A DNA stretch of 64,000 bases. Origin: Maritalea mobilis (lineage in GTDB: Bacteria; Pseudomonadota; Alphaproteobacteria; Rhodobacterales; Rhodobacteraceae). The stretch spans positions 496,001 to 560,000 of the forward strand of contig NZ_JAHVKE010000002.1 of assembly GCF_019800885.1 (NCBI RefSeq). Direction: 5' to 3'. Positions 28,492-39,568 of this stretch are shown here, in pieces; within the stretch, counting starts at the first letter, position 1; every line of letters begins with the position of its first letter. Position numbers and translations under genes: made by a program. Under the pieces are notes generated by a model that ran no database searches, was not told the DNA's origin, and worked only from the letters and a program-made list of their open reading frames with translations.

Positions 28492-29397
28492 ATGACCACC
28501 CGCGCCGGATTCGTCGCCCTGATCGGAGAGCCCAATGCGGGCAAGTCCACGCTTCTGAACCGCATGGTCGGGGCGAAGGTGTCGATCGTCACGCACAAGG
28601 TGCAGACCACCCGCGCCCGTATCCGCGGCGTCGCGATAGAGGGCGAGAGCCAGATCGTCTTCGTCGATACGCCCGGTCTCTTCCGTCCGCGCCGCAGGCT
28701 CGATCGCGCGATGGTCGCCGCCGCCTGGACTGGTGCCGCCGATGCCGACGTGATCGTCCTTCTGATCGAGGCGCATCGCGGCAAGACCGAGGGCGTCGAT
28801 GCCATTATCGACACGCTCAAGGACAAGGCACAGGGCCGGCGGGTCGCGCTCGCCATCAACAAGATCGACCGGGTCGAGGCGCCGGTGTTGTTGAAGCTGA
28901 CCGAGGAGATGAACGCGGCCTTCCCCTTCGAGGAGACCTACCTGATTTCCGCCGAGAAAGGCTATGGCGTGGCCGACCTGCGCAAATGGCTGGCCGGGGC
29001 GATGCCCGAGGGTCCGTGGCTCTACCCCGAGGACCAGATTGCCGATCTGCCCATGCGCATGATCGCCGCCGAGATGACCCGCGAAAAGCTGACCCTGCGC
29101 CTGCACCAGGAATTGCCCTACCAGCTGACCGTCGAGACCGAAAGCTGGGAGGAACGCAAGGACGGCTCCGCCCGGATCGACCAGGTGGTCTATGTCGCGC
29201 GCGATGGGCACAAGGGCATCCTGCTGGGCAAGGGCGGCGAGACGATCAAGGCCGTCTCCAAGGCTGCGCGCGAGGAACTGGAAGAATTCCTCGGGCGCAA
29301 GGTGCACCTCTTCTTGCAGGTCAAGGTGCGTCCCAACTGGTTGGAAGAGGCCGAGCGCTATTCCGAAATGGGTCTCGATTTCCGCGACGGGAACTGA
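28492..29397 (+). CDS. era: GTPase Era
   Basis: Essential GTPase that binds 16S rRNA near its 3' end during 30S assembly. The 301-residue protein has G1 GEPNAGKST (residues 12-20), the switch region with KVQTTRARIRG, G3 DTPG, G4 NKID, and a C-terminal KH domain (HKGILLGKGGETIKAVSK). ATG 28492 gives the usual start; the in-frame extension to 28447 is discarded. Confidence 0.96.
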   Translation: MTTRAGFVALIGEPNAGKSTLLNRMVGAKVSIVTHKVQTTRARIRGVAIEGESQIVFVDTPGLFRPRRRLDRAMVAAAWTGAADADVIVLLIEAHRGKTEGVDAIIDTLKDKAQGRRVALAINKIDRVEAPVLLKLTEEMNAAFPFEETYLISAEKGYGVADLRKWLAGAMPEGPWLYPEDQIADLPMRMIAAEMTREKLTLRLHQELPYQLTVETESWEERKDGSARIDQVVYVARDGHKGILLGKGGETIKAVSKAAREELEEFLGRKVHLFLQVKVRPNWLEEAERYSEMGLDFRDGN

Positions 29398-29402
29398 CGC
29401 GA

Positions 29403-29732
29403 ATGGCGCGGCTGACGGCCGAGTTCTGGGTGCATGCCTATCTCGCGCGGTTGCGGCTTGCCGATATCCCGGCTTTCGTCGTCTCCCATGGCGACGACAC
29501 CGCTGGCGCGGTGCTGGTCAAGCTCAACACGCTCGACGGCAGCGCGCGCGCGTTCCAGCGCAGTTTCGACCTGGCGACCGGTGACCGGGCGTGGGTCGTG
29601 CTCGCCGAAGGCGAGGAATCCGCCGTCGACGCGGCCATCGCCCGCCAGCGAGAGTTCGACCCGGACCTCTGGGTGATCGAGGTCGAGGATCGCACAGGCC
29701 GGCACCTGCTGGACGAACCGGGCCTGTCCTAG
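29403..29732 (+). CDS. DUF1491 protein
   Basis: A 109-residue cytosolic protein with ARLTAEFWVHAYLARLRLAD near the start and DPDLWVIEVEDRTGRHLLDE at the end, the DUF1491 pattern. Function is unknown; it regularly lies between era and recO in Rhodobacterales. It begins five bases after the era stop. Its TAG overlaps the TAG of the convergent Pr6Pr gene in the tetranucleotide CTAG (29729-29732). Confidence 0.82.
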   Translation: MARLTAEFWVHAYLARLRLADIPAFVVSHGDDTAGAVLVKLNTLDGSARAFQRSFDLATGDRAWVVLAEGEESAVDAAIARQREFDPDLWVIEVEDRTGRHLLDEPGLS

Positions 29733-30346
29733 CGATCCGCGTAGCGGCCGATCGCGATGAAGATCACCCCGGCCAGCAACAAGCCGACCAACAACATCCC
29801 CAGCGTCGCTGCCACCGCCCATGGGCCAAGGGCCGGGACATCCATGAACGGGTAGGGGTAAAACGCGTCGCGTGTCGCCATTCCCAAGGCATAGGCCCCG
29901 TAGACGCTTGGCCACAGGATGAAGATCGGCAGATCGGCCCATTCCAGTGCCCGCTTCGGCGCGTCGAACAGCCACCAAAGCCCCACCGCCGCCGGAACGA
30001 CCGCGTGCAGCCCGATATCGGCCCACCAGCCGATACCCTGCGGGTTCCACAGATCGGTCAGCAGCGCATGATAGACGACCGCCAGCGCCAGTTCCGACAG
30101 GGTCAGCGCCGCCAGCCACGGCGCTCCAACCCCCTTGATCTTGCGGAAATTCACCGTCGCGAAGGTGACGACCGTCAGCGCCGTGGTCAGGATGGTGAAG
30201 AACCGTGCCATCTCGACCAGCGTCGCCACCGGGCCCGTGCCGCGATAATCGACAAGGAAAACCCACTGCGCCAACAGCGCCAACCACGCGATGAGGGCAA
30301 TCAGCAGGGCACGCCTGCGGGCCGGGCGGGGCAGGGTCGGGAACAT
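29729..30346 (-). CDS. Pr6Pr family membrane protein
   Basis: A 205-residue integral membrane protein with six hydrophobic helices. [20 protein letters not shown] is the segment conserved in the Pr6Pr/FAR-17a-like family, and PYPFMD near the end is another shared motif. Function in bacteria is unknown. ATG 30346 was chosen because the first helix follows after a short basic stretch ([16 protein letters not shown]). It is inserted, on the opposite strand, between DUF1491 and recO. Confidence 0.78.
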   Translation of the reverse strand: MFPTLPRPARRRALLIALIAWLALLAQWVFLVDYRGTGPVATLVEMARFFTILTTALTVVTFATVNFRKIKGVGAPWLAALTLSELALAVVYHALLTDLWNPQGIGWWADIGLHAVVPAAVGLWWLFDAPKRALEWADLPIFILWPSVYGAYALGMATRDAFYPYPFMDVPALGPWAVAATLGMLLVGLLLAGVIFIAIGRYADR

Positions 30347-30410
30347 GCGCAAGACCCTGCCATGCGCCCCCGCCATGGACAAGCCGCACGCCCCGCCGGA
30401 TAGTGCCCGC

Positions 30411-31151
30411 ATGGAATGGCGTGCGGACGGGATCCTGCTGACGGTGCGGCGGCATGGCGAAAGTGCCGCCATCATCGAGCTGTTCACCGAGGCCCATGGC
30501 CGCCATCTCGGCGTGGTGCCCGGCGGGGCCTCGCGCAAGCTTGCGCCCCTGCTGCAACCGGGTGCGCAACTCGACGCCACATGGCGCGCGCGGCTTTCCG
30601 ATCATATCGGCAGTTACAAGGTGGAGCTCACGACCTCACGTGCTGCCGACGCGATGGGCGACCGCCTGTCGCTGGCCGGGCTCGGCGCGGTCTGTGCCCT
30701 CCTGTCCTTCTGCCTGCCCGAGCGCGAGGCGCATCCCGCGCTCTATGCCCGCACCGCGGCGCTGCTCGACGGGCTCGGGGCCGAGCGCTGGGCCGAGGCC
30801 TATCTCGGCTGGGAACTGGCGCTGCTCGACGAGATGGGCTTTGGCCTGTCCCTCGATGCCTGCGCCGTGACCGGCACGAACGAGGATCTTGCCTTCATCT
30901 CGCCCCGCACGGGCCGCGCGGTCTCCAAGGAAGGGGCGGGCGACTGGGCCGACCGCCTGCTGCCCTTTCCCCGCTGCCTGTCCGGTGGCCCGGTGACTGG
31001 CGCGGGCGACCTGCTGGACGGTCTCAAAACGACCGGTCACTTCCTCGCCCATCACCTGGCGCCGTCCCTGGGCGACAAACCCTTGCCCGCAGCCCGCCAA
31101 CGGCTTGTCGATCTCCTGGCCCGTCAGGCCGGGGGCCCCATCAACGGATAG
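30411..31151 (+). CDS. recO: DNA repair protein RecO
   Basis: Recombination mediator that with RecR loads RecA on SSB-coated single-strand DNA. The 246-residue protein starts [20 protein letters not shown] and has the OB-fold segment with [19 protein letters not shown], as in alphaproteobacterial RecO. The ATG at 30411 gives the standard N terminus. The last 28 bases overlap the 3' end of the convergent thpR. Confidence 0.92.
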   Translation: MEWRADGILLTVRRHGESAAIIELFTEAHGRHLGVVPGGASRKLAPLLQPGAQLDATWRARLSDHIGSYKVELTTSRAADAMGDRLSLAGLGAVCALLSFCLPEREAHPALYARTAALLDGLGAERWAEAYLGWELALLDEMGFGLSLDACAVTGTNEDLAFISPRTGRAVSKEGAGDWADRLLPFPRCLSGGPVTGAGDLLDGLKTTGHFLAHHLAPSLGDKPLPAARQRLVDLLARQAGGPING

Positions 31152-31672
31152 GACGCAAGCGCCTCGTGGATCGCGCCCGCCGGGGTGAGGGTCGATCCGA
31201 AGAGAACGACGTCGCGGGCGACAAAACCCGGAATGGCCGCCCTAGCCCCCAGTTGCGCGGCCAGCCGATCCCGCGCTGGGCCCCTTGGCCGCCGATTGGA
31301 TCGCATCAAGGTCACATGCGGCCGGAACCGCCGCCGCGGAAGGTCCACACCTGCCGCGCGCGCGACCGCCGCCACCTTGGCCTGCAACCCGTCCAGCGCT
31401 TGCGTGTGACGCACGGCGGCGAAAACCAGCCCGCGCTCCATCTCGGTGAAGGAATCCAACCCGTCGAACACGATCTCGACCGCGGGCCAGTGCAAGCCGG
31501 ACAGGCCCATGTCGATCTCTTCCAGCGTCGCCTCGCTGACCTCGCCCACGAAGGCCAGCGTCAGGTGCAGGTTCTCCTCCGGCACGGCCTTTCCCACCGG
31601 CAAGGCAGATTGCAGCCGCGCCAGGGCGGCAGTGGTCTCTTCAGGGATGGGCAGGGCGATGAAGGCGCGCAT
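31124..31672 (-). CDS. thpR: RNA 2',3'-cyclic phosphodiesterase
   Basis: A 182-residue 2H phosphoesterase (formerly LigT) that opens 2',3'-cyclic phosphate ends of RNA. The two catalytic H-x-T-x motifs are HLTL at 36-39 and HVTL at 119-122. The start at 31672 ([11 protein letters not shown]) fits the family. The gene overlaps the end of recO by 28 bases. Confidence 0.9.
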   Translation of the reverse strand: MRAFIALPIPEETTAALARLQSALPVGKAVPEENLHLTLAFVGEVSEATLEEIDMGLSGLHWPAVEIVFDGLDSFTEMERGLVFAAVRHTQALDGLQAKVAAVARAAGVDLPRRRFRPHVTLMRSNRRPRGPARDRLAAQLGARAAIPGFVARDVVLFGSTLTPAGAIHEALASYPLMGPPA

Positions 31673-31680
31673 GACCATAG

Positions 31681-31715
31681 GAAACGGGGCGGGATGCTTT
31701 TGCGCAACCCGCCCC
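31681..31715 (-). terminator. terminator-like hairpin downstream of mcd
   Basis: An 8-base-pair GC stem (GGGGCGGG/CCCGCCCC) with a 14-base loop; read leftward it is followed by GTTTC. It lies between the mcd stop and the thpR start and fuses with the end of the dispersed repeat at 31712-31766. Confidence 0.5.
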
Positions 31716-31766
31716 TTCATCTTGGCAAGAAAACTCTCGGGGGCGCGGGGGCAGACAGCCCCCCCT
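31712..31766 (-). repeat. dispersed terminator-like repeat, copy 1
   Basis: On the minus strand this reads a G-run/C-run hairpin (GGGGGC-TGTCT-GCCCCC), then CCCCCGAGAGTTTTC, then TTGCCAAGATGAAGGGG. The 17-base tail is identical to copy 2 at 47284-47300. The copy starts a few bases after the mcd stop, so it probably ends that transcript. Confidence 0.65.
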
Positions 31767-31773
31767 GACCCGC

Positions 31774-33459
31774 TCAGCCCAGCAAGCGCCGCGCGATGAC
31801 CTGCGCTTGAATCTCGGCGGCACCCTCAAAGATGTTCAGGATGCGCGCGTCGCACAGGATGCGGCTGATCGTGTATTCCAGCGCAAAGCCGTTGCCGCCA
31901 TGGATCTGCAAACCGTTATCGGCGCAGGCCCAGGCCACGCGGGCCCCCAGCAGTTTCGCCATGCCGGCCTCGACGTCACACCGCCGCCCCTCGTCCTTTT
32001 CCCAGGCCGAGAAATAGGTCAGCTGACGCGCGATCATGATCTCGACCGCCATCATCGCCAGCTTGCCGGACACGCGCGGGAACTCGATCAGCGACTTGCC
32101 GAACTGCTTGCGGTCCTGCGCATATTGCATCGCCACGTCCAAGGCCGACTGGGCCACACCGATGGCGCGGGCCGCGGTCTGGATACGGGCCGATTCGAAG
32201 GTTTCCATGAGCTGTTTGAAGCCCTTGCCTTCCTCACCGCCCAGCAGGTTCTCGCCCTTCACATGGAAATCGTCGAAGCCCAGCTCGTATTCCTTCATCC
32301 CGCGGTAGCCCAGAACCTCGATCTCGCCACCGGTCATGCCCTCGGTCGGGAAGGGGTGCTCGTCGGTGCCCGGTTCCTTCTCGGCCAGGAACATCGACAG
32401 ACCCTTGTAGTCGGTCGTGTTCGGATCGGTGCGGGCCAGCAGCGTCATCACATGCGTACGCGCGGCATGGGTGATCCAGGTCTTGTTGCCGGTCACCTTG
32501 TAGTCGCCGTTCTCGTCCTTGACGGCGCGGGTGCGCAGGCTGCCCAGATCCGACCCGGTATTCGGCTCGGTAAATACGGCGGTCGGCAGTTTCTCGGCCG
32601 AGGCCAGCGCCGGAAGCCATTTCTGCTTCTGTTCTTCGGTGCCGCCCGCCAGGATGAGCTCTGCCGCGATTTCCGAGCGGGTGCCAAGGCTGCCGACGCC
32701 GATATAGCCGCGCGACAGTTCCTCGGACACGACGCACATCGATGCCTTGGACAGGCCGAACCCGCCGTATTCCTCGGGGATGGTCAGGCCGAAGACGCCC
32801 ATCTCGGCCAGTTCCTCGATCACCTCCATCGGGATCAACTCGTCCTTGAGGTGCCATTCATGGGCATGCGGGATGACGCGATCGACCGAGTAGCGGCGGA
32901 ATTGCTCGCGGATCATCTCCAGCTCTTCGTCGAGGCCCGACGCGCCGACTGTGATCTCGGCCGAACGTTCCTGCATCAGCTCGACCAGCCGCGTCCGCGC
33001 AGCCTGGGTGTTGCCGCCCTGGGTCAGGGTCATGACCTCGGGCACCATCAGCGCGCGTTGGTCTTCCTGCGTCAGGCCCACGTCCTGCGGGCGCAGCATC
33101 TCGCCCTGGCTCATCGGGATGCCGCCGTAAAGCTGCCATAGGTATTCGCCAAAGGCGATCTGCTGGATCAGCTGTTCGACTTCGCCGAACTTGCCTTCGC
33201 CTTGCAGTTTCTCGGCCCAGGCCTGCATCTGGCGCAGCGCCTCGACGTAGGTGGCCAGCCAAGCCAGCCCGTGGGCCGCGGTCTGGTTCGCCTCGACCAG
33301 ACCGCCCGAGATGCGGCCATCCTTGGTCACCTCGGCGCGCAGGCGTTCCGTCGCCGTGGCCAGCAGCGCTTCGGCCGGTGCGATGGCGGCCTTGGTCAGC
33401 GACAAGAGATCCGGCAGGATCACGTCGGTTTCGGGGATCGGCTGTCCATCACGGGGCAT
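31774..33459 (-). CDS. mcd: (2S)-methylsuccinyl-CoA dehydrogenase
   Basis: A 561-residue acyl-CoA dehydrogenase, some 170 residues longer than ordinary family members because of an N-terminal helical domain. This long form is characteristic of Mcd, which oxidises (2S)-methylsuccinyl-CoA to mesaconyl-CoA in the ethylmalonyl-CoA pathway. The core shows FTEPNTGSDLGSLRTRAVKD (FAD contact), VTGNKTWITHAART, QDRKQFGKSL, QIHGGNGFALEYTISRILCD and a C-terminal Glu region NIFEGAAEIQAQVIA. Electrons would go to EtfAB. The divergent spacer to the tauE-like gene holds a long inverted repeat. Isovaleryl- or other long acyl-CoA dehydrogenases are less likely given length. Confidence 0.87.
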   Translation of the reverse strand: MPRDGQPIPETDVILPDLLSLTKAAIAPAEALLATATERLRAEVTKDGRISGGLVEANQTAAHGLAWLATYVEALRQMQAWAEKLQGEGKFGEVEQLIQQIAFGEYLWQLYGGIPMSQGEMLRPQDVGLTQEDQRALMVPEVMTLTQGGNTQAARTRLVELMQERSAEITVGASGLDEELEMIREQFRRYSVDRVIPHAHEWHLKDELIPMEVIEELAEMGVFGLTIPEEYGGFGLSKASMCVVSEELSRGYIGVGSLGTRSEIAAELILAGGTEEQKQKWLPALASAEKLPTAVFTEPNTGSDLGSLRTRAVKDENGDYKVTGNKTWITHAARTHVMTLLARTDPNTTDYKGLSMFLAEKEPGTDEHPFPTEGMTGGEIEVLGYRGMKEYELGFDDFHVKGENLLGGEEGKGFKQLMETFESARIQTAARAIGVAQSALDVAMQYAQDRKQFGKSLIEFPRVSGKLAMMAVEIMIARQLTYFSAWEKDEGRRCDVEAGMAKLLGARVAWACADNGLQIHGGNGFALEYTISRILCDARILNIFEGAAEIQAQVIARRLLG

Positions 33460-33512
33460 CGTCGGTCTCCTCTTGGGGCAGGTCTTTCACGGTTACCGCG
33501 TGACTTAGGGCC

Positions 33513-33602
33513 TTTGCAGGTGCAGCGCAACAAAAATGCCGGTTTTTGTTGCCGGGCGCACGAAAATGTCGCGCAGCTTTTTGCGCTGCAGCGACCTGCA
33601 AA
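33513..33602. promoter_or_regulatory. nested inverted repeats between mcd and tauE-like gene
   Basis: Outer arms are TTTGCAGGTGCAGCGCAA (33513-33530) and its reverse complement split by a four-base insertion (33581-33589 and 33594-33602). Inside lies a second perfect inverted repeat GCAACAAAAA/TTTTTGTTGC (33527-33536 and 33543-33552, six-base spacer). The outer ends are TTTGCA and TGCAAA. The block lies 54 bases upstream of mcd and 32 bases upstream of the tauE-like gene, so it may be an operator acting on both. The protein that would bind is unknown. Confidence 0.5.
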
Positions 33603-33634
33603 GCAGGATATGAGGGCGCGAACGGACACGCGCC

Positions 33635-34408
33635 ATGCTCGAAGACACATTATCCCTCATGCCCTTATGGGCCTTTGCCGCGGCTGTCGGCGTCACCCTG
33701 ATCGCGGGATTCGTGAAGGGGGCGATCGGCTTTGCCATGCCGCTGATCATGATTTCGGGCCTGTCGCTGTTTCTGGACCCCTTGCTGGCTATCGCGGGGA
33801 TCATCCTGCCCATCGTGATGTCCAACTTCCTGCAAGTCGCGCGATTCGGCCGGGTCGAGGCGATGGAGGCGATCCGGGAGTATTGGCGCTACATCGTGAT
33901 CGTCTGCGTGATGATCGTCATCGTCGCGCAATTCGTGACCGCAATCCCGACACGGGTCTTCTACCTGATCCTCGGCATTCCGGTGGTCATCCTGTCCCTG
34001 ATCCAGTTGATGGGCGTCACCTTCCACATTCCCCAGCACCGGCGCCGCCTTGCGGAATGGGGTATCGGGGCGCTGTCGGGCATCTTGGGCGGCATGACGG
34101 GCACCTGGGGGCCGCCGACGGTCCTGTACCTGATCGCGCTGGAAACGCCCAAGGCCAAGCAGTTGCTGGTGCAGGGCGTCGTTTACGGGCTCGGCTCGGT
34201 CAGCCTGCTCGCGGGCCATCTTCAATCGGGCGTGCTGACGGCGACGACCGCGCCGTTCTCCGCTGCGCTGCTGATCCCGGCCTTTCTTGGGATGCAGATC
34301 GGTTTCCGCTTTTCCGATCATCTGAACCCGGCGGTGTTTCGCAAGGTGACCCTGGCTGTGCTGGTGCTGGCCGGGGCGAACCTCGTGCGGCGCGGGATCA
34401 TGGGCTGA
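33635..34408 (+). CDS. TauE/SafE family sulfite exporter-like permease
   Basis: A 257-residue inner-membrane protein with about eight hydrophobic helices and the family loop LIAGFVKGAIGFAMPL near the start, repeated later as GALSGILGGMTGTWGPPTV. TauE/SafE proteins export sulfite, sulfoacetate or other organosulfonates; the substrate here cannot be predicted. It is divergent from mcd, sharing the inverted-repeat spacer. Confidence 0.82.
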   Translation: MLEDTLSLMPLWAFAAAVGVTLIAGFVKGAIGFAMPLIMISGLSLFLDPLLAIAGIILPIVMSNFLQVARFGRVEAMEAIREYWRYIVIVCVMIVIVAQFVTAIPTRVFYLILGIPVVILSLIQLMGVTFHIPQHRRRLAEWGIGALSGILGGMTGTWGPPTVLYLIALETPKAKQLLVQGVVYGLGSVSLLAGHLQSGVLTATTAPFSAALLIPAFLGMQIGFRFSDHLNPAVFRKVTLAVLVLAGANLVRRGIMG

Positions 34409-34415
34409 GCCGCGC

Positions 34416-34985
34416 TCAGGACATGAACCCGCCCTGGCAGGCCGCCACCATCGGGCGGGCGAAATCGGGCGGCACGATCTCGAAGCGGATGTGGAACAGC
34501 TCTTCCCCGTCTGCTTCCGCGATGAGGGTCCAGGTGCCTGTGACCAATTCTTCCTGCGTCTCGAAGCTGAACCCGAAAAGCGACATCGCCGTGTCGTCCA
34601 TCGTGGCGATCCAGCGTTCGACGGTAATGCCGCTGCCCGGATAGGGCGGGTGCGTGACCGTGACGGTCACCGGGCCGGGGTCCGTTCCTTCTGCCACCCG
34701 CGCAAGCACGCCAAAGCCCATGCCAAGCGCAGCCGGGACAACCGTGTCCTCGAAGCGGATCTGCGGCAACTCCTGCACGATGTTGATCGTGCCTGCGGCC
34801 GTGTCGGGCGCGTCTTCAAGGCGCACGGGGTCCTGCGCGCAGTAGACGCCCCACTCGATCTCGCCGATCAACGCGCCGATGCGCGGGTTGTCCGGCGGGT
34901 CCGACGGCGCAAGCGGCGCCTCCTCCTGCGCGACGGCGGGGGCAACGAAAAGGCAAAGGCACAGGGCAAGGGGTCTGAACATCAT
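34416..34985 (-). CDS. exported DUF3859 protein
   Basis: A 189-residue protein with a signal peptide (FRPLALCLCLFVAPAVA, cleavage near residue 18) and a mature beta-rich domain containing GEIEWGVYCA, FGVLARVAEG and TGTWTLIAEADGEELFHIRF, fitting DUF3859. Function unknown; presumably periplasmic. The start at 34985 has GGAGGC just upstream. The stop is eight bases from that of the convergent tauE-like gene. Confidence 0.75.
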   Translation of the reverse strand: MMFRPLALCLCLFVAPAVAQEEAPLAPSDPPDNPRIGALIGEIEWGVYCAQDPVRLEDAPDTAAGTINIVQELPQIRFEDTVVPAALGMGFGVLARVAEGTDPGPVTVTVTHPPYPGSGITVERWIATMDDTAMSLFGFSFETQEELVTGTWTLIAEADGEELFHIRFEIVPPDFARPMVAACQGGFMS

Positions 34986-35088
34986 GCCTCCGAACATGGC
35001 TGACATGGCCCGAGCGTAGCAGCCACGCGGGACACTGCAATCAGGCGCATCGGCCGGTCGGGTCGCCGCGCGCGATCCCGCTGAAACG

Positions 35089-35121
35089 AAAAGCCCCCGC
35101 ATCCGATGTCGGAGCGGGGGC
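35089..35121 (-). terminator. Rho-independent terminator of pckA
   Basis: Read leftward: 8-base-pair stem GCCCCCGC/GCGGGGGC (35114-35121 and 35093-35100) with a 13-base loop, then TTTT (35089-35092 complement). It begins 23 bases after the pckA stop. Confidence 0.85.
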
Positions 35122-35143
35122 AATGTCGAAATCCCTGGCGGGA

Positions 35144-36742
<1,599 letters not shown>

Positions 36743-37093
36743 GTCTGAATGCTCCTGGGCCGTTTCGAGGCGAATGCCATTGGGTCGCCGACCCGATCCG
36801 TGGGTCAACATGTTGATGCTGCGGCGCGTATAACATGACGTTTTTGTATCTGAACAGGACGCTTCGGCGCAGTTAGCGCAACCATCACGAAATTTTCTTT
36901 CGAATCGCCGTATCGCTGCGCAATGCGCCCGCTGCGCGAGCGGCGAGTGTGCCCTAAACGACTCATTAACCCGATTATGGCAGTTTTGAGGTGACGGCGG
37001 TGGCCGATTCGCAAGTTTGAGATTGATTCCCGGGGGCCAAATCAGGACAATGATCGAAAAATAACATATATTGGGCAGTATAAGGAAAGCACG
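36743..37093. other. 351-base divergent region pckA/chvI
   Basis: Carries the promoters of leftward pckA and rightward chvI. It is more AT-rich near chvI (ATAACATATATTGGGCAGTATA at about 37061-37082 includes possible -10 boxes), but no -35/-10 pair with good spacing stands out. I see no gene; a 69-codon open frame at 36805-37014 has no ribosome site or recognisable pattern. Confidence 0.4.
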
Positions 37094-37795
37094 ATGGCGA
37101 AGATTGCGCTTGTCGATGACGACAGGAATATCCTGACGTCTGTCTCCATGACCCTCGAAGCCGAGGGCTTTGACGTCGAAACCTACAATGATGGTCAATC
37201 CGCGCTCGACGCGTTCAACCGGCGCCTGCCGGACCTCGGCGTGTTCGATATCAAGATGCCACGCATGGACGGGATGGATCTGCTGCAACGCCTGCGCCAG
37301 AAATCCAAGATGCCCGTGATCTTCCTGACCTCCAAGGACGACGAGATCGACGAGTTGATGGGCCTGCGCATGGGCGCGGACGACTACGTGAAGAAACCGT
37401 TCTCGCAGCGTCTTCTGGTCGAACGTATCCGGTCGATCCTGCGCCGCCAGGAAGCGCTGTCCTCGGATGCCGCCGGCACGCCCGAAGAAAGCGCCGTCAT
37501 GGTGCGCGGCAACCTGACGATGGACCCCCTGCGCCACGCGGTGACCTGGAAAGGGCTGGATGTGTCGCTCACCGTGACCGAGTTCCTGCTGCTTCAGGCC
37601 CTCGCCTCGCGCCCCGGCTTCGTCAAAAGCCGCGACCAGCTGATGGATGTCGCCTATGACGAACAGGTCTATGTCGATGACCGCACCATCGACAGCCATA
37701 TCAAGCGGCTGCGCAAGAAGATGCGCTCGGTCGATGACGAGTTCTCGGCAATCGAGACGCTCTATGGCATCGGCTACCGCTACAACGAAGAATAA
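37094..37795 (+). CDS. chvI: OmpR-family response regulator ChvI
   Basis: Cytosolic DNA-binding regulator of the ChvG-ChvI system, which in rhizobia controls envelope, acid-stress and carbon genes. The 233-residue protein has a receiver domain with the acidic pocket DDD (8-10), phosphoacceptor Asp52 ([10 protein letters not shown]) and Lys in LTSKDD, then a winged helix ending [20 protein letters not shown]. Followed 12 bases on by its kinase gene. Confidence 0.93.
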   Translation: MAKIALVDDDRNILTSVSMTLEAEGFDVETYNDGQSALDAFNRRLPDLGVFDIKMPRMDGMDLLQRLRQKSKMPVIFLTSKDDEIDELMGLRMGADDYVKKPFSQRLLVERIRSILRRQEALSSDAAGTPEESAVMVRGNLTMDPLRHAVTWKGLDVSLTVTEFLLLQALASRPGFVKSRDQLMDVAYDEQVYVDDRTIDSHIKRLRKKMRSVDDEFSAIETLYGIGYRYNEE

Positions 37796-37807
37796 GGGGC
37801 CAGATCG

Positions 37808-39532
37808 GTGCCCGCGGATCTTTCCATGACCAACCGCCGCGCCTCGGCACGGGCGGATATCGTCCTTGGCGAGGATTGGGATCGCCCCGCGGGCAGCGTC
37901 GAGTCCGAACTGCGCGCCGCGCGGCAGCGGCGTGGCGTGATTTCGCTCAACCGCTCGCCGCTGGCGCGCAAGATTATCATGTTCAACCTTCTCAGCATCG
38001 TCGTGCTGGTCGCAGGTGTTCTGTACCTCAGCCCGTTCCGGGACAGCCTTGTGCAACAGCGCGAGCGCGCCCTCGCGATCGAGGCGCAACTGCTGGCCGA
38101 GGTGTTCGAGGCCAGCCTGCCGGAAAGCGCGCCGGTGAACCTGTTGACGGGCGACGGCATCGATCCCGATGTCGTGCTGGGCCGGATCGGCTTGGCCGAC
38201 GGGGTCGACGTGTTCCTGTTCGATCCGAACGGAACGCTTGTGACCTCGACGGCCGATGTGGCGGGCACGCCGGCCAGACCTGTCCGCGGTCTGCCACGGC
38301 AGGCCGACGACGCGCTGATCATGACCGATTTCCTGAACAGTTCCTGGCGCGCGATGTCTGCCCTATTCGGCGCGCAGCCCGCCGATGCGCCGCGCCTGTC
38401 GCCCGAGGAGTTCGCGCGATCGCTGATCGACTCGGCCCGCGATGGGGCGACGGTTCTCCATCGCAATGCCTCTGGCGCGGGCACGGTGTTCGCCGCCGCG
38501 ACACCCGTCGACGGGGCCACCGGGACGCTCGGGTTTCTCGTGGTGTCCACCGCGGCGGGCGAGATCGACGAACTCGTCCGCATGGAGCGCGAGCAACTGC
38601 TCCAGATGTTCGTCGTGGCCCTGCTGGTGTCGATCGGCCTGAGCCTCGTTCTGGCCTCGACCATCGCGAACCCGCTGTCCGATCTTGCCGCCGCCGCCGA
38701 ACTGGGCCGAGACAAGAACGCCCGCAAGATGAGCCCGACGCGCGTGCGCATCCCTGACCTGACAGGCCGGCCCGACGAGATCGGTCGTCTCTCCGGCGCC
38801 CTGCGCGGCATGGTGGCGGCGCTCTACGACAGGATCGACGCGAACGAACAATTTGCCGCCGATGTCAGCCACGAGATCAAGAACCCGTTGGCCAGCCTGC
38901 GCTCGGCAGTCGGCACCATGCGCGTCGCGCGCACGGACGATCAACGCAATCGCCTGCTGGAAGTGATCGAACACGATGTGCAGCGCCTTGACCGGCTGGT
39001 CTCGGATATCTCGAACGCGTCGCGCCTCGACAGCGAGTTGGTGAAAGAGGAGGAAGAGGAATTCAACCTCGTCCGTACGCTGGAAAACCTGTCGCAATAC
39101 CATTCCGAGGAAGCGGCCAAGAAGGGCGTCGAGTTCATCACCGACCTGCCCTCCGAGAAGATCATGATCTCCGGCCTCGAAGGGCGCTTGGCGCAGGTTT
39201 TCGTCAACCTGCTCGGCAACGCGATTTCCTTCTGCGAGGAAGGGGACGCGGTGCGGCTCTGGACGCGGCGGCGCGAGAACCGCGTTCTCATCGTGGTCGA
39301 GGATACCGGGCCCGGCATCCCTGAATCGGCCCTGACCAAGGTCTTTAACCGGTTCTATTCCGAGCGCCCGGTTCAGCAGTTCGGCAACCATTCCGGCCTT
39401 GGCCTCGCCATCTCGAAGCAGATCGTCGAAGCGCATGGCGGCGTGATCTGGGCCGAGAACATCCGCCCGACCGACCTCGATGCCGCGTCGGAACCTCTGG
39501 GGGCCCGGTTTGTCGTCGGCCTGCCGATCTGA
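37808..39532 (+). CDS. chvG: sensor histidine kinase ChvG
   Basis: Inner-membrane sensor kinase for ChvI. The protein (574 residues from GTG 37808; an ATG at 37826 is the alternative) has a cytosolic N-terminal tail, membrane helices at about 55-75 and 262-285 around a periplasmic sensor domain, a HAMP region, the H box [17 protein letters not shown] with His355, N box [12 protein letters not shown], and G boxes DTGPGIP and [14 protein letters not shown] before the GTG favours the upstream start. Operon: chvI-chvG-hprK-rapZ-EIIA-ptsH. Confidence 0.93.
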   Translation: MPADLSMTNRRASARADIVLGEDWDRPAGSVESELRAARQRRGVISLNRSPLARKIIMFNLLSIVVLVAGVLYLSPFRDSLVQQRERALAIEAQLLAEVFEASLPESAPVNLLTGDGIDPDVVLGRIGLADGVDVFLFDPNGTLVTSTADVAGTPARPVRGLPRQADDALIMTDFLNSSWRAMSALFGAQPADAPRLSPEEFARSLIDSARDGATVLHRNASGAGTVFAAATPVDGATGTLGFLVVSTAAGEIDELVRMEREQLLQMFVVALLVSIGLSLVLASTIANPLSDLAAAAELGRDKNARKMSPTRVRIPDLTGRPDEIGRLSGALRGMVAALYDRIDANEQFAADVSHEIKNPLASLRSAVGTMRVARTDDQRNRLLEVIEHDVQRLDRLVSDISNASRLDSELVKEEEEEFNLVRTLENLSQYHSEEAAKKGVEFITDLPSEKIMISGLEGRLAQVFVNLLGNAISFCEEGDAVRLWTRRRENRVLIVVEDTGPGIPESALTKVFNRFYSERPVQQFGNHSGLGLAISKQIVEAHGGVIWAENIRPTDLDAASEPLGARFVVGLPI

Positions 39533-39568
39533 TCTGACGCAGCAACAGACCGCACCAGCGGTGTTCAC

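Noticed and set aside
36805-37014. 69-codon minus-strand frame in the pckA-chvI gap
   Set aside because: No Shine-Dalgarno, Arg/Thr/Ala-rich random composition; the gap is better explained as divergent promoters.
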